Source: Pelotalea chapellei (GTDB taxonomy: Bacteria > Desulfobacterota > Desulfuromonadia > Geobacterales > Pseudopelobacteraceae). Taken from it: DNA of 64,000 nt. The notes under the pieces were generated by a model. That model did not search any database. It saw only the letters and a list, made by a program, of their open reading frames with translations, and had not been told where the DNA came from. The DNA is taken from contig NZ_JAHDYS010000001.1 of assembly GCF_018531195.1 (NCBI RefSeq), positions 352,300 to 416,299 of the forward strand. Direction: 5' to 3'. The position numbers and the translations under genes were made by a program. Shown here in pieces: positions 9,708 to 20,936 of the stretch (position 1 is its first letter; every line of letters begins with the position of its first letter).

Positions 9708-11164
9708 TATCCCTTGATGTTTCCGATAGGAACGAGCTTTACAACACGACGGCTTAAATCTGCCATTTCGGTTGCAGCCGTCACCACGTCAATATCCTTG
9801 TAGGCAAAACCAGCCTCCTCGGCAAGACCGCCATATGAATCGGTGCGCACATAGATGCCGCGCTGCTCCATCTCACCCAGAAGCTTCTGTCCCTTAGTCA
9901 TTTTCTTGGCCTGGTGCCTGCTCATGGTGCGGCCGCTGCCGTGGGCAGTGGTGAAAAAGGTGTCACTGGCACCCCCATTGCCTGCCAATAGATATGAACC
10001 TGTTTCCATACTGCCGCCGATGATAACCGGCTGCCCCGTTTCCTTATAGCAGGCCGGAAGACCGGGCGCATGGGGACCGAGGGAACGGGTGGCGCCCTTG
10101 CGGTGCACCAGCAGCTCTTTTTCTTTGCCGTCTACCCTGTGAGTCTCCAGTTTGGCAGTGTTGTGGGCCACGTCATAGACCATATCCATGCCCAGATCCT
10201 CTGGGGAACGCCGAAATACCTGGGAGAAAACCTCCCGCAGGCGGTGCAGAATGACCTGGCGGTTGGCGAAGCCCATGTTTACTGCACATTTCATTGCCGA
10301 AAAATATTCCTGCCCTTCCGGGGAACGAAAAGGGGCGCAGGCCAGCTCCCGATCACGGACGGTAATGCCATATTTTTTTGTCATTACCCGCAGAAAAGTC
10401 TGCAAATAATCCGTAGCAACCTGATGTCCCAGACCCCGGCTCCCGCAATGGAACATGATCACCACCTGGTTGGGAATGGTAATGCCGAAAGCTCGTGCTG
10501 TCTCCTGATCAAAGATATTCTCAGGTCGCGCCACCTGGATTTCACAATAGTGGTTGCCTGATCCAAGAGTGCCGATCTGATCAACACCTCTTTCGATCGC
10601 TCTTTCACTGCAGGTAGAAGCATCGGCACCGCTGAAACTGCCCTGTTCCTCAGTCATCTTAAGGTCATCATGGGTGGCATAGCCTTTTTCCAGGCACCAT
10701 CGCGACCCTTTTTCCAATACATGGCGGAATTCGCTTCGTGTACATTTTACGAATCCCTTACAGCCGACACCTGTCGGGATACGTTCAAACATCAGATCGA
10801 CCAACTTGTGCAGGCGCGGCCTGACCTCCTGCTCGGTCAGGTTGGTCAGAACCAGGCGCATGCCGCAGTTGATATCAAAACCGATACCACCTGGAGAAAT
10901 CACACCGGTAGCAGGGTTCATAGCAGCCACGCCGCCGATGGGAAAACCGTAGCCCCAGTGGCCGTCCGGCATACAGTAGGAATACTTGACGATGCCGGGT
11001 AGGCAGGCCACATTTGCAGCCTGATCAAAAACTCCTGCCTCCATAGTAGCAAGCAGGGGCTCTGAAGCAATGATTCGCACGGGAACCAGCATGCCTTCTT
11101 TGAAAGATACAGGCAGCTCCCATATGGTGGAACTGACTTGACGTAGCTGGGCTGGAAGCGTCAT
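9707..11164 (-). CDS. rtcB: RNA-splicing ligase RtcB
   Basis: GTP- and Mn-dependent ligase that joins 2',3'-cyclic phosphate or 3'-phosphate RNA ends to 5'-OH ends; in bacteria it serves RNA repair. The 485 residues carry all family blocks: CMPDGHWGYGFPIGG, GGIGFDINCGMRL (metal Asp/Cys), LGSGNHYCEIQ, MFHCGSRGLGHQV (metal His) and FFTTAHGSGRTMSR (guanylylated His). No intein is present. ATG 11164 follows a GGGGGG-rich ribosome site. It is the first gene of an rtcB-archease operon; no RtcA or RtcR is nearby. Confidence 0.97.
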   Translation of the reverse strand: MTLPAQLRQVSSTIWELPVSFKEGMLVPVRIIASEPLLATMEAGVFDQAANVACLPGIVKYSYCMPDGHWGYGFPIGGVAAMNPATGVISPGGIGFDINCGMRLVLTNLTEQEVRPRLHKLVDLMFERIPTGVGCKGFVKCTRSEFRHVLEKGSRWCLEKGYATHDDLKMTEEQGSFSGADASTCSERAIERGVDQIGTLGSGNHYCEIQVARPENIFDQETARAFGITIPNQVVIMFHCGSRGLGHQVATDYLQTFLRVMTKKYGITVRDRELACAPFRSPEGQEYFSAMKCAVNMGFANRQVILHRLREVFSQVFRRSPEDLGMDMVYDVAHNTAKLETHRVDGKEKELLVHRKGATRSLGPHAPGLPACYKETGQPVIIGGSMETGSYLLAGNGGASDTFFTTAHGSGRTMSRHQAKKMTKGQKLLGEMEQRGIYVRTDSYGGLAEEAGFAYKDIDVVTAATEMADLSRRVVKLVPIGNIKG

Positions 11165-11238
11165 GAAGCACCCCCCAAAACGTTAGTGTACCTGAAAGCA
11201 TAGCACAATGGCCGGTGCTTGCGAGAATGCATGCGGTC

Positions 11239-11268
11239 TTGTGCTGGTCGGACAATCTTTGTTATAGT
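11239..11268 (+). promoter_or_regulatory. Possible sigma-70 promoter for tilS
   Basis: TTGTGC (11239-11244), 18-bp spacer, TATAGT (11263-11268), about 140 bp upstream of the tilS start. The -35 box matches only partly. Confidence 0.35.
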
Positions 11269-11407
11269 GCGGCCGACCCGCATCAGGGTTTGATATTCCA
11301 TAATCTGAGGTATCCATTATTTATCCCGTTGCCACCATCATTACAATGTTGTTCCTTCTATTGACGACAATGATTCTGTCTGCCGTCACCCGCCAGGTAG
11401 GAGCCAG

Positions 11408-12799
11408 GTGAATCTACACATACTTCCCGACCGAGTGAAGCAGAGCCTCCACGAACATGGGCTCTGCCCCGGTGACACAATAATCGTGGCTCTTTCAGGT
11501 GGAGCAGACTCCTGTGCCTTGCTGGACATCCTGGCCGGCCTGAAAGAACTCTCCCTGCACCTGATAGTGGCACATCTCAACCATTGCCTGCGTGGCGCCG
11601 AATCCGATACCGACGAAGAGTTCTGCCGAGGCCGTGCCGAGCACTATGCGCTGCCATTCAAAGCGAGGCGCATTGATGTGGGGGAAATGGCTCGGCTACA
11701 GAAGATCAATCTGGAAGACGCCGGCCGGCAAGCCAGGCATCAGTTTCTTGAAGAGGTGCGATTGGAACATGACGCAGCTGTCATTGCACTTGCACATCAT
11801 GCCGATGATCAGGCCGAGACTGTCCTGATGCGCCTCCTGCGTGGTGCCGGAACGACCGGCCTTTCAGGAATGTCCTGGCGTAACGGCAACAGGCTCCGGC
11901 CGCTCCTTGATAGTACCCGTGTGGAAATTGAAGCGTATCTTGCGGAGCGCAATCTCTGTTTTCGAGAGGACCTCAGCAACCGCGACACAAAGTTTCTCCG
12001 CAACCGCGTTCGTCATGAGTTGTTGCCGCTTCTGGAAACCTATAATCCTGCCATTCGAAGTAGTTTAACCACCACCGCTTCTCTGCTTTCCGATGAAGAT
12101 GCAGTGCTGGAGGATTTAACTGCAAAACTGGTTTCCGAGGCATGTCGATTCACACCCGAATCAGTCAGCTGTGATCTGATTGTTCTGGTACAGCAGCCCC
12201 CTGCACTGCTGCGAAGACTGCTTCGCCATGTTCTGGAACGACTGCATGGAAGCCTCAAGCATTTTGGATTCCGCCATATCCAGGCCCTGGAACACCTGAT
12301 ATGCTCTCCTCGCCCCAATGCACGTCTGAACCTTCCAGTTGGAACCTGTGCCCGTCGCTCATATGATTTGCTCGTTTTGGAACGCCTTTCCAAACAGGAA
12401 AATTTAGCAGGTGGGGATATTGTTTCCATTACTGGTCCAGGTGTTTATCGCCTGCCCTGGGGCGGGACCCTCATTCTATCCCTGGGGGTGGCTGCTCCTC
12501 CCGATGCAGGGCGGTTAAACCAGAATATCGCCTGCTTCGATTTAGAAAAGGTTCCATTTCCCTGGCAGGTGCGCACCTTCAGAAGCGGCGACCGCATGAC
12601 CCCCCTTGGTATGACCGGCAGCAAGAAGGTAAAGGACATCTTTATCGACGCCAAGATACCTCTTCCCCAACGTCGCCGACTTCCGCTCGTTTTTTGCGGC
12701 ACAACCCTCATATGGTTATGCGGCCTCCGCACGTCACAGAAGTCCCTGATAAATGACCAGGAATCCGTTATAATCATTGGTGAATACAGCGCAACATGA
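11408..12799 (+). CDS. tilS: tRNA(Ile)-lysidine synthase
   Basis: Converts cytidine 34 of tRNA-Ile(CAU) to lysidine with ATP, changing decoding from AUG to AUA. The N-terminal N-type ATP pyrophosphatase domain has SGGADSCALLD near residue 30 and ALAHHADDQAETVLMRLLRG near residue 120. The C-terminal TilS domain ends with the conserved RSGDRMTPLGMTGSKKVKD segment. It is 463 residues long. The start is GTG 11408 with an AGGAG ribosome site; this is the only convincing start. It begins the conserved tilS-ftsH-folP block. Confidence 0.95.
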   Translation: MNLHILPDRVKQSLHEHGLCPGDTIIVALSGGADSCALLDILAGLKELSLHLIVAHLNHCLRGAESDTDEEFCRGRAEHYALPFKARRIDVGEMARLQKINLEDAGRQARHQFLEEVRLEHDAAVIALAHHADDQAETVLMRLLRGAGTTGLSGMSWRNGNRLRPLLDSTRVEIEAYLAERNLCFREDLSNRDTKFLRNRVRHELLPLLETYNPAIRSSLTTTASLLSDEDAVLEDLTAKLVSEACRFTPESVSCDLIVLVQQPPALLRRLLRHVLERLHGSLKHFGFRHIQALEHLICSPRPNARLNLPVGTCARRSYDLLVLERLSKQENLAGGDIVSITGPGVYRLPWGGTLILSLGVAAPPDAGRLNQNIACFDLEKVPFPWQVRTFRSGDRMTPLGMTGSKKVKDIFIDAKIPLPQRRRLPLVFCGTTLIWLCGLRTSQKSLINDQESVIIIGEYSAT

Positions 12800-12831
12800 G
12801 GCTGTTACTGACCTCAATTAGCTTGTCATCC

Positions 12832-12860
12832 TTTACCCTGTATGATAAATCAGATAGAAT
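12832..12860 (+). promoter_or_regulatory. Possible sigma-70 promoter for ftsH
   Basis: TTTACC (12832-12837), 17-bp spacer, TAGAAT (12855-12860), 40 bp upstream of the ftsH GTG. An overlapping alternative is TTGTCA (12823-12828) with TAAATC (12846-12851), also 17 bp apart. Confidence 0.4.
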
Positions 12861-12900
12861 TTAAATATTATTTCAGACCATTTTTTATTACGGGGGCAAT

Positions 12901-14757
12901 GTGAATCAATTCTACAAAAATCTCTCACTCTGGCTGGTTATCAGCTTGATGATGATCCTGCTTTTCAACATGTTCAACAAACCCCGGCCAACCGCTGAAA
13001 AAATCAGTTACAGCGACTTCATCACCCAGGTAGATGCCGGCAAGATCACATCTGTCACCATTCAGGGCAATGACATCTACGGCAAGTTCGAAGGCAAGGA
13101 CGGGAAAGATTTCCGCACCTACAAGCCGTCAGATGCCGATGTCACCGATATGCTGCTTGAAAAGAAGCTCACTGTTCAGGCAAAACCCGAGGAAGAGAAA
13201 TTCTCCTGGTTTTCCATTTTCATCTCCTGGTTTCCGCTGATCCTGCTGGTTGGAGTCTGGATCTTTTTCATGCGCCAGATGCAGGTTGGCGGCGGCAAGG
13301 CCATGTCGTTCGGAAAAAGCAGGGCCAAACTGCTGACTGAATCTCAGGTTAAAATCACCTTTGAGGATGTGGCCGGCATAGAAGAAGCCAAAGAAGAACT
13401 GCATGAGATAATCTCTTTCCTGAAAGATCCTAAAAAATTCACCAGACTTGGAGGCCGCATTCCGAAGGGCGTCCTTCTGATGGGTCCTCCGGGTACCGGT
13501 AAGACACTGCTTGCAAGAGCCATCGCCGGTGAAGCCGGTGTACCCTTCTTCTCCATCTCCGGCTCCGATTTTGTGGAAATGTTTGTCGGCGTCGGTGCCA
13601 GCCGTGTACGCGATCTGTTCCTGCAAGGAAAGAAAAGCGCCCCCTGTATCATCTTCATCGATGAAATCGATGCCGTTGGCCGCCATCGCGGGGCCGGCCT
13701 GGGCGGAGGACATGACGAACGTGAGCAGACCCTTAATCAGCTGCTGGTAGAGATGGACGGCTTTGAATCGAATGAAGGGGTCATTCTGATTGCCGCCACA
13801 AATCGCCCGGATGTGCTCGACCCTGCCCTGTTGCGCCCCGGCCGCTTCGACCGCCAGGTAGTCGTGCCACGCCCGGATGTCAAGGGTCGCGAAATGATTC
13901 TTGGCGTTCATGCCAAAAAAGTACCTCTTTCCCCCGAAGTAAACCTGGCGGTTATCGCACGCGGCACCCCCGGTTTTTCTGGTGCAGACCTGGCCAATGT
14001 CGTTAACGAAGCCGCCCTGCTTGCAGCCAGACTCGATAAAAACGTGGTTGAACCGATTGATTTTGACAACGCCAAGGACAAAGTCTTGATGGGTGTCGAA
14101 CGACGCAGCATGGTTATTTCTGATGAGGAAAAGAAGAGCACAGCCTATCACGAGGCTGGTCACACTCTTGTCGCCAGAATGGTTCCAGGCACCGACCCCA
14201 TCCACAAAGTTTCAATCATTCCTCGCGGCCGGGCACTTGGCGTCACCATGCAGCTGCCCATCGAAGACAAGCACAGCTACTCCCGTGAGGTACTCCTGGC
14301 TCGCATTGCCGTGCTGATGGGGGGCCGGGCTGCTGAAGACATCATCTTCCACACCTTCACAACCGGAGCTGGAAACGACATCGAACAAGCCACAGAAATG
14401 GCCCGTAAAATGGTCTGCGAATGGGGCATGAGTGACAAAATGGGCCCCCTCTCCTTCGGCAAGAAGGATGAACAGATTTTCCTTGGACGCGAAATGTCCA
14501 CCCACAAGAACTACAGCGAAGCCACGGCAGTTGAAATCGACACGGAAATCAGACGCATCGTGGACGAAGCATACAGCCGTGCCCTTAACCTGCTCAAAGA
14601 CAACATCCAGAACCTGCATAACCTCTCTGCCTGCCTGATCGAGAAAGAAAATCTTACCGGTGCAGAGGTTGACGAGATAATCGCAGGGGGTGGACCGGCC
14701 TGTGACCCTAAAAACATGGTACCGGCCACGGAAGCCCCTATTGTCAGTCAGGCCTGA
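12901..14757 (+). CDS. ftsH: ATP-dependent zinc metalloprotease FtsH
   Basis: Membrane-anchored AAA+ protease for membrane quality control and regulated proteolysis. The 618 residues show two membrane helices (about 8-25 and 100-122) around a small periplasmic domain. The AAA module has Walker A GPPGTGKT at 195-202, Walker B IIFIDEID and the SRH region [18 protein letters not shown]. The zinc site is HEAGH at 417-421. The start is GTG 12901, five bases after a GGGGGC ribosome site. It is followed without a gap by folP. Confidence 0.98.
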   Translation: MNQFYKNLSLWLVISLMMILLFNMFNKPRPTAEKISYSDFITQVDAGKITSVTIQGNDIYGKFEGKDGKDFRTYKPSDADVTDMLLEKKLTVQAKPEEEKFSWFSIFISWFPLILLVGVWIFFMRQMQVGGGKAMSFGKSRAKLLTESQVKITFEDVAGIEEAKEELHEIISFLKDPKKFTRLGGRIPKGVLLMGPPGTGKTLLARAIAGEAGVPFFSISGSDFVEMFVGVGASRVRDLFLQGKKSAPCIIFIDEIDAVGRHRGAGLGGGHDEREQTLNQLLVEMDGFESNEGVILIAATNRPDVLDPALLRPGRFDRQVVVPRPDVKGREMILGVHAKKVPLSPEVNLAVIARGTPGFSGADLANVVNEAALLAARLDKNVVEPIDFDNAKDKVLMGVERRSMVISDEEKKSTAYHEAGHTLVARMVPGTDPIHKVSIIPRGRALGVTMQLPIEDKHSYSREVLLARIAVLMGGRAAEDIIFHTFTTGAGNDIEQATEMARKMVCEWGMSDKMGPLSFGKKDEQIFLGREMSTHKNYSEATAVEIDTEIRRIVDEAYSRALNLLKDNIQNLHNLSACLIEKENLTGAEVDEIIAGGGPACDPKNMVPATEAPIVSQA

Positions 14758-14758
14758 G

Positions 14759-15994
14759 ATGGGCGTTTTTCCAGTGAGGCTGCTGCAGATTGCCAACCAG
14801 CTTGACGCTGAACATGAACTGCGGCGTATGGGAGTAGATCCGGGCGGAATCGCTCTGATGGCATCCAAAATGGTGCACAGATGTGTGCACCTTTCCCGAC
14901 TGCAGTGCCGTCAGGCAAATGTTCTCAAGCAGGAAATGTTATCTTTGGGAGGGGATGCTGCTGTTGCCCGCGGCACAGTTGCCTGCAGTATCGAGGCGAC
15001 TGATGTTATCCTTATGGGAACTGACAAGCAGCTCCAGCTTCTCTGCTCTAAGCTTGCCGCACAGCCATTCGGGCTACGTCCCATTGCGACTGAAATCGAA
15101 CATGCACTGGCCCGCGCAGAACGCGGGCCACGTTCATGGCAGACATCCCGAAGGGAACTCTCCCTTGCTCGCCCACTGATCATGGGCATCCTCAACGCAA
15201 CACCAGATTCCTTTTCTGACAGCTCCCACCATTTCGACCCTCAACAGGCTCTGGATCGAGCTTTGGAAATGGTTGAACAAGGAGTCGACATCATCGATAT
15301 CGGCGGTGAGAGCACCCGACCCGGCGCACAACCTGTTTCGGAAGAGCTTGAACTGCAAAGAGTAGTGCCTGTTATCCGGTTGCTGGCAGAAAGAGTATCC
15401 TGCCCCCTGTCCGTGGACACATGGAAAAGCGCCGTAGCGCAGGGAGCCATGGATGCCGGTGCCGAAATAATCAATGACATCAGCGGGCTCACCTTTGATC
15501 CCCGCATGGCTCAGGTAGCCTCCCGGACAGGTGCAGGAGTGGTTCTTATGCATACCCGTGGCACGCTCGAAACCATGCATAACACCACCACATATCGGGA
15601 TCTGCTGGGGGAGGTCGCCCAGGAATTGTCAGTTTCACTTGAACTGGCATTATCTGCCGGCATTAAACCTGAGCGGGTGGTCCTCGATCCGGGCATCGGT
15701 TTCAGCAAGAATGCTGAAGGAAACCTTGAACTTCTGCGGCGGCTTCGCGAACTGTCTGTGCTTGGTCCTCCACTTCTGGTGGGCACCTCACGCAAATCCT
15801 TTATTGGCAAGGCCCTTGGGCGGGACGCATCTCAAAGGGTTCACGGCACTGCCGCCACGGTTGCACTGGCAGTTGCCAATGGAGCTTCCATCCTACGTGT
15901 CCATGATGTTGCCGAAATGCGCGATGCTGCGGACATGGCCCATGCCATAACAACCGGCCTTCCCGGCAAACCACCACCTCCAGCGAGTCATTGA
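14759..15994 (+). CDS. folP: Dihydropteroate synthase with N-terminal extension
   Basis: Makes dihydropteroate from p-aminobenzoate and hydroxymethyl-dihydropterin pyrophosphate in folate synthesis. The catalytic TIM barrel starts about residue 140 with LIMGILNATPDSFSD. It continues with DIGGESTRPGA, SVDTWKS, INDISGL, DPGIGFSK and LVGTSRKSFIG. An extra N-terminal region of about 135 residues (411 in total against about 280 for the E. coli enzyme) recalls the extended folP of other Geobacterales. Its function is unknown. ATG 14759 starts one base after the ftsH stop. The stop overlaps the cdaA start. Confidence 0.93.
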   Translation: MGVFPVRLLQIANQLDAEHELRRMGVDPGGIALMASKMVHRCVHLSRLQCRQANVLKQEMLSLGGDAAVARGTVACSIEATDVILMGTDKQLQLLCSKLAAQPFGLRPIATEIEHALARAERGPRSWQTSRRELSLARPLIMGILNATPDSFSDSSHHFDPQQALDRALEMVEQGVDIIDIGGESTRPGAQPVSEELELQRVVPVIRLLAERVSCPLSVDTWKSAVAQGAMDAGAEIINDISGLTFDPRMAQVASRTGAGVVLMHTRGTLETMHNTTTYRDLLGEVAQELSVSLELALSAGIKPERVVLDPGIGFSKNAEGNLELLRRLRELSVLGPPLLVGTSRKSFIGKALGRDASQRVHGTAATVALAVANGASILRVHDVAEMRDAADMAHAITTGLPGKPPPPASH

Positions 15995-16749
15995 TGATGG
16001 ATTTTACTGCCGCGGTAATGGGACTGTCTGATACGTTTCTGATGACTGCGCTGGTATTCGGCTGTGCATTGGCCATCCGTCGTGATGCTGCCATGCGCCT
16101 GCTCGCCATCATGGTGTTATTCTCGCTGATTTCCCTGGTTGGCCGGATTACCGGCTTTTCCAGTATCGTACGGGTCATCAATATACTCGTGATTTCAACT
16201 CCGGTCCTGCTGGCAGTGATCTTCCAGAGCGACCTCCGGCGCGCCTTGCTTGCCAGTCGCACACGTACACCAGTTGTTTCGGAATTCGACGGCGATATCG
16301 AAACAGTTGAAGAGTTGCTCAAGGCACTGACGGATATGGCTGAAAAGCGGATCGGGGCCCTGATCGTGCTGGTCCGACAGATCCCTATCGATCATATTAT
16401 TCATGTCGGGACACAAATTGATGCCAAAGTAACCAGCGAACTGCTCAACTCAATCTTCCTGCCCTATTCCCCGATCCATGATGGTGCAGTGATTATTGAA
16501 ACAGGAAAACTTACCAAGGCAGGCTGCCTGCTGCCGCTCTCCCAGAATCCCGACATTGCCAAAAGCTTCGGAACCCGCCATCGTGCCGCGCTTGGCCTTT
16601 CGGAATTATCCGACTGTTATGTTGTCGTTCTTTCTGAAGAAACTGGCAAAATATCTTTGGTGCACGATGCCAAAATCACCTATGACCTGGAACACACTGA
16701 ACTTCGCAGACTTATGAAAAAGGCTCTCGGGGTAAAACGCCGTACGTGA
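15994..16749 (+). CDS. cdaA: Diadenylate cyclase (membrane c-di-AMP synthase)
   Basis: Forms cyclic di-AMP from two ATP at the membrane. About three N-terminal membrane helices (to residue ~75) precede a DAC domain with the catalytic motifs [10 protein letters not shown] and [12 protein letters not shown]. It is 251 residues long, typical of CdaA. ATG 15994 overlaps the folP stop; the ATG at 15997 and TTG 15991 are alternatives. In many bacteria a cdaR/ybbR regulator gene lies between cdaA and glmM. Here glmM follows after 26 bp with no room for it. Confidence 0.93.
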   Translation: MMDFTAAVMGLSDTFLMTALVFGCALAIRRDAAMRLLAIMVLFSLISLVGRITGFSSIVRVINILVISTPVLLAVIFQSDLRRALLASRTRTPVVSEFDGDIETVEELLKALTDMAEKRIGALIVLVRQIPIDHIIHVGTQIDAKVTSELLNSIFLPYSPIHDGAVIIETGKLTKAGCLLPLSQNPDIAKSFGTRHRAALGLSELSDCYVVVLSEETGKISLVHDAKITYDLEHTELRRLMKKALGVKRRT

Positions 16750-16775
16750 ATGGACGGCCTACTGAAGGAGGATCA

Positions 16776-18134
16776 ATGAAAGCACTGTTTGGAACCGACG
16801 GCGTGCGAGGTGTCGCAAACGTCTACCCAATGACTACTGAAATGGCGATGCAACTCGGCAGAGCTGCCGCCTACATTTTCAAAAGTTCCAGCAAGCGACG
16901 CCACCGTATCGTCATCGGAAAGGACACCCGCCTGTCCGGTTATATGCTTGAAAATGCCCTGGTAGCCGGCATCTGCTCCATGGGTGTGGATGTGCTGATC
17001 GTCGGCCCCCTCCCGACACCGGGCATTGCCAACATCACCTCATCCATGCGTGCTGATGCAGGCGTTGTTATTTCGGCTTCCCACAATGCTTTTCAGGATA
17101 ATGGCATAAAATTTTTCTCAGCCGATGGCTTCAAACTTCCCGATGAAATCGAACTGAAGATAGAGAAGCTGATCGAGACCAATCATATCGATTCTCTCCG
17201 GCCTACTGCCACCGAGGTGGGCAAGGCATTCCGCATTGACGATGCTGCGGGGCGTTATATCGTTTTCCTCAAAAACACTTTCCCACAGGAGATGGACCTT
17301 TCCGGGATGAAAATCGTGCTGGACTGCGCCAATGGCGCAGCCTACAAGGTTGCTCCGGCGGTATTCGAAGAGTTGGGCGCAGAAGTCATCCCCATGGGGG
17401 TAAAACCCAACGGCACCAATATCAATGCCGGTTGCGGCTCACTTCATCCCGAGGTCATCAGTGAAGCGGTCAAGGAGCACCGGGCAGATATCGGCATTGC
17501 ATTGGATGGCGATGCTGACCGGGTAATAGTCTGTGATGAATTCGGCAATGAAGTGGATGGCGATCACATCATGGCAATCTGCGCCACAGATATGCTCAAG
17601 CGGAAAATCCTCAACAAGAAAACCCTTGTGACCACAGTAATGAGCAACATGGGGCTTGATATTGCCATCAGGAAAGCAGGGGGCAAGATTGTCAAGACCG
17701 GCGTGGGTGACCGTTATGTGGTCGAAGAGATGCGCAAGCAAGGGTACAACCTGGGTGGAGAGCAGTCCGGCCACATGATCTTTCTTGATCACAACACCAC
17801 AGGTGACGGCATCCTCTCCGCGCTGCAACTGCTGGCGGTCATGCGTCGGGAGCAAAAGCCGCTTTCCGAACTGGCCCAGGTAATGATCCCCCTCCCGCAG
17901 GTCCTGGTCAATACACGGGTGCGGGAGCGGCAGGACATCATGAACATTCCCGAAGTGGCAGCCAAGATTCATGATGTTGAAGCCAAACTTGCCAACGAGG
18001 GACGTGTCCTGATCCGCTACTCCGGCACAGAACCTCTCCTGCGCGTCATGCTGGAAGGCAAAGACACCTATGAGATCACCGCCTGGGCTAATGAAATCTG
18101 CGACATTGTCAAACGGCATATCGGGGAAAAGTAA
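16776..18134 (+). CDS. glmM: Phosphoglucosamine mutase
   Basis: Interconverts glucosamine-6-phosphate and glucosamine-1-phosphate for peptidoglycan and LPS precursors. The 452 residues include the phosphoserine loop VISASHN with Ser102 (same number as E. coli), the Mg loop DGDADR, the sugar-binding GEQSGH and the C-terminal phosphate-binding [12 protein letters not shown]. An AAGGAGGA ribosome site fixes ATG 16776; an upstream in-frame extension overlaps cdaA and is unlikely. Coupling of cdaA and glmM is widespread, and CdaA and GlmM interact in Firmicutes. Confidence 0.97.
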   Translation: MKALFGTDGVRGVANVYPMTTEMAMQLGRAAAYIFKSSSKRRHRIVIGKDTRLSGYMLENALVAGICSMGVDVLIVGPLPTPGIANITSSMRADAGVVISASHNAFQDNGIKFFSADGFKLPDEIELKIEKLIETNHIDSLRPTATEVGKAFRIDDAAGRYIVFLKNTFPQEMDLSGMKIVLDCANGAAYKVAPAVFEELGAEVIPMGVKPNGTNINAGCGSLHPEVISEAVKEHRADIGIALDGDADRVIVCDEFGNEVDGDHIMAICATDMLKRKILNKKTLVTTVMSNMGLDIAIRKAGGKIVKTGVGDRYVVEEMRKQGYNLGGEQSGHMIFLDHNTTGDGILSALQLLAVMRREQKPLSELAQVMIPLPQVLVNTRVRERQDIMNIPEVAAKIHDVEAKLANEGRVLIRYSGTEPLLRVMLEGKDTYEITAWANEICDIVKRHIGEK

Positions 18135-18199
18135 CTGCTGCTAAGTACCAGGAACCGGGAGACTCGGAAAACAGTCTTTTGTGAAAGGTTGGAACTGTA

Positions 18200-18919
18200 A
18201 TGGCAAAACTTGGATTAAATGTAGATCATGTAGCCACCGTACGCCAGGCCCGCGGAGGCATTGAACCTGATCCGGTTACGGCGGCAGCGATAGGTGAAAT
18301 GGCCGGCGCCGAGGGAATCACTATCCATCTGCGGGAAGACCGCCGTCATATTCAGGACCGCGACCTGGATATCCTGCGAAGAACGATTAAGACAAAACTG
18401 AATCTGGAGATGGCCGCCACCCAGGAGATGATCCGCATCGCCCTTAAAACAAAGCCGGAACAGGTGACCCTGGTTCCTGAAAAGCGCCAGGAGCTGACAA
18501 CCGAAGGTGGTCTGGATGTCATTCTCAATCTCAAACCCATCACCGAGGCGGTCAAGCGGCTGCGGGACGGCGACATTGTCGTCAGCCTCTTCGTTGATCC
18601 TGATCAGGAGCAGATAAAGGCAGCAAACAGAACCGGGGCCGATTATATCGAGATTCATACCGGTGCTTACGCTGAAGCTGCAGACTGGAAAACTCGGGAA
18701 AGACTCCTAGGTGACATTGATGCAGGCATCAAACTGGCTCGCAAAGTAGGCATGGGTGTCAATGCGGGCCATGGACTCAACTATTTCAACATTAAACCCC
18801 TCGCTGCGCTGGGCGGAATAGAAGAGTACAACATCGGTCATTCCATTATGGCCAGGGCCATGATGGTCGGAATGGACCGAGCTGTCAGAGACATGGTTGA
18901 ACTGATCAAATACGCATGA
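18200..18919 (+). CDS. pdxJ: Pyridoxine 5'-phosphate synthase
   Basis: Last ring-closing step of DXP-dependent vitamin B6 synthesis, joining 1-deoxyxylulose-5-phosphate and aminoacetone phosphate. The 239 residues form the TIM barrel of the family: [17 protein letters not shown] at the N-terminus, [39 protein letters not shown] and GHGLNYFN. It overlaps acpS by 4 bp (ATGA). The 65-bp gap after glmM carries an AAGGTTGG ribosome site. Confidence 0.97.
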   Translation: MAKLGLNVDHVATVRQARGGIEPDPVTAAAIGEMAGAEGITIHLREDRRHIQDRDLDILRRTIKTKLNLEMAATQEMIRIALKTKPEQVTLVPEKRQELTTEGGLDVILNLKPITEAVKRLRDGDIVVSLFVDPDQEQIKAANRTGADYIEIHTGAYAEAADWKTRERLLGDIDAGIKLARKVGMGVNAGHGLNYFNIKPLAALGGIEEYNIGHSIMARAMMVGMDRAVRDMVELIKYA

Positions 18920-19296
18920 TTGCCGGTATTGGCACTGATATCGTTGCCGTAGAGCGTTTTCAGCGTTTCGTTGACACCAACAACACCGCTTTGTTACAGC
19001 GCCTGTTCACCATGCGAGAGCTATCTGTGTGCAGTGCCAGGAAAGAAAAAGCCACCTGTCTCGCCGGACGCTTCGCAGCCAAGGAAGCTTTTGTAAAGGC
19101 CCTGGGTACAGGGTTGCGAGATGGTATTTCCTGGTTGGATATGGAAGTCATAAACGATCATCTGGGCAAACCGGAGTTGCATCTTTCAGGAAAAACAGAG
19201 GAGATTTTTCTCACGAGGAAGCTGGGAACTGCGTTTCTTTCTATCTCACACGACGGCGGTCACGCTATTGCGATGGTTGTTCTGGAGGCTGGATGA
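18916..19296 (+). CDS. acpS: Holo-[acyl-carrier-protein] synthase
   Basis: Transfers 4'-phosphopantetheine from CoA to the acyl carrier protein. The 126 residues show the AcpS signatures [12 protein letters not shown] (metal Asp) near the start and [19 protein letters not shown] (metal Glu). The C-terminal strand is [17 protein letters not shown]. It overlaps pdxJ upstream and nnrD downstream by 4 bp each (ATGA), so it is made from the same message. Confidence 0.96.
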   Translation: MIAGIGTDIVAVERFQRFVDTNNTALLQRLFTMRELSVCSARKEKATCLAGRFAAKEAFVKALGTGLRDGISWLDMEVINDHLGKPELHLSGKTEEIFLTRKLGTAFLSISHDGGHAIAMVVLEAG

Positions 19297-20846
19297 AAAT
19301 TGTCACCGCACAAACCATGCAGAACCTGGACCGGCAGGCGATCGTTGAACACAAGATTCCCGGACTGCAACTGATGGAAAACGCTGGCCGGTGCTGTGCG
19401 GACATCCTGATAGCAAACTATGGGACAACCGCAGGCAACAAAGCTGTAGTCATAGCGGGTAAGGGAAACAATGGTGGTGACGGTTATGTGATTGCCCGTC
19501 TGCTCAGCGAGACGGGATGGAATGTAAGCGTCTATATCCTGGCCGAGCGGGAGCAGATTTCCGGCGATGCCGCCGCAAACCTGGATAAGCTGCCGGCGGG
19601 CATGAGCAACTTCTGTCCTTGCGAAGGTCAGCTTTCCGCCCTCAAAAATGACATATTCCAGGCTGACGTTATTGTGGACGCCCTTTTCGGAACCGGAGTG
19701 CGAAACGATCTTACCGGCGTTTATCTTGAAGCCGTCAGGCTGATTAATGCCTCCTCAAAGCCGGTATTAGCTGTGGATATTCCTTCGGGAATTCATGGCA
19801 CAACCGGGAGAGTGCTGGGAGATGCTGTCCATGCAGACACTACCGTAACCTTCGCATTTGCCAAGTTGGGGCACATGTTGTATCCCGGCGCCGAGCATAC
19901 CGGCAAGCTGATCGTTGCCGACATCGGCATCCCCGCATCTCTTATGGATGTGGCTCCGGGATATGAACTGCTTACCAGCGACTCCATCGGTTCGATGCTG
20001 CGCCCGCGAAACCGGACCGCACACAAAGGTGATTTCGGACACTGCCTTATTATTGCCGGGTCCACCGGTAAAACCGGCGCTGCCGCCCTCTGTGCAAACA
20101 GTGCCGTACGAACCGGCTCCGGACTGGTCACGCTCGGTGTGCCTGAAAGCCTGAATGCTGTTCTTGAAGTCAAGACTACCGAGGCCATGACCGTGGCTTT
20201 GCATGATTCAGGAACCGGGCACCTGACCAGCAGTGCATTCCCCGCAATTGAGAAATTACTCGCCGGTAAAGATGCCATCGCAGTGGGTCCCGGCCTTGAT
20301 CGCCGCCCTGACACGGTTTCCCTGATACAGACATTGATCGAGATTATTACAGCCCCTCTAGTCATCGATGCAGATGGCCTGAATGCGTTATCTGAAGATG
20401 TTTCCGTGCTGAAACGAAAAAAATCTGAAAGCGTAATCCTTACCCCCCATCCGGGAGAGATGAGCCGCCTGCTCGGCGTCGGCATACCGGATGTAGAAGC
20501 AGAGCGCATAGCAGTGGCTCAGGAATTCGCATCTGATTACTCCGTGTACCTGATCCTCAAGGGAGCCCGCACCATCATTGCATCCCCATCAGGAGTGGCA
20601 GCCATCAACAGCAGTGGAAACCCGGGCATGGCTTCCGGCGGCATGGGTGACATTCTGACCGGCATCCTTGTCTCTCTGCTCGGCCAGGGTTACAGTGCCT
20701 GGGATGCTTGCAGAATCGGTGTTTTCATCCATGGCTATGCTGCAGACATGGTTGCTGGAGACAAGGGCGAGATCGGAATCAATGCGACTGACGTTCAGGA
20801 AAAACTTCCCTATGCCTGCAAGAGACTGATGAGCAGCAACCGATGA
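19293..20846 (+). CDS. nnrD: Bifunctional NAD(P)H-hydrate epimerase/dehydratase
   Basis: Repairs hydrated NAD(P)H. The N-terminal YjeF_N epimerase domain (to about residue 210) has [12 protein letters not shown] and VDALFGTG; the C-terminal ribokinase-like dehydratase (about 225-510) has [12 protein letters not shown] and [16 protein letters not shown]. At 517 residues it is the usual fusion. ATG 19293 overlaps the acpS stop; the frame is open further upstream only as a shadow of acpS. Older annotations call it YjeF/Nnr; naming as nnrD or nnr varies. Confidence 0.95.
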   Translation: MKIVTAQTMQNLDRQAIVEHKIPGLQLMENAGRCCADILIANYGTTAGNKAVVIAGKGNNGGDGYVIARLLSETGWNVSVYILAEREQISGDAAANLDKLPAGMSNFCPCEGQLSALKNDIFQADVIVDALFGTGVRNDLTGVYLEAVRLINASSKPVLAVDIPSGIHGTTGRVLGDAVHADTTVTFAFAKLGHMLYPGAEHTGKLIVADIGIPASLMDVAPGYELLTSDSIGSMLRPRNRTAHKGDFGHCLIIAGSTGKTGAAALCANSAVRTGSGLVTLGVPESLNAVLEVKTTEAMTVALHDSGTGHLTSSAFPAIEKLLAGKDAIAVGPGLDRRPDTVSLIQTLIEIITAPLVIDADGLNALSEDVSVLKRKKSESVILTPHPGEMSRLLGVGIPDVEAERIAVAQEFASDYSVYLILKGARTIIASPSGVAAINSSGNPGMASGGMGDILTGILVSLLGQGYSAWDACRIGVFIHGYAADMVAGDKGEIGINATDVQEKLPYACKRLMSSNR

Positions 20847-20936
20847 CGATCAGGAAATTACATACTCGAGTCACCCGAGTTTTAAAAAGCTGCCCGCTTG
20901 ATAATAAGTGAATTGATAGCACACTAAGGAGAAACC

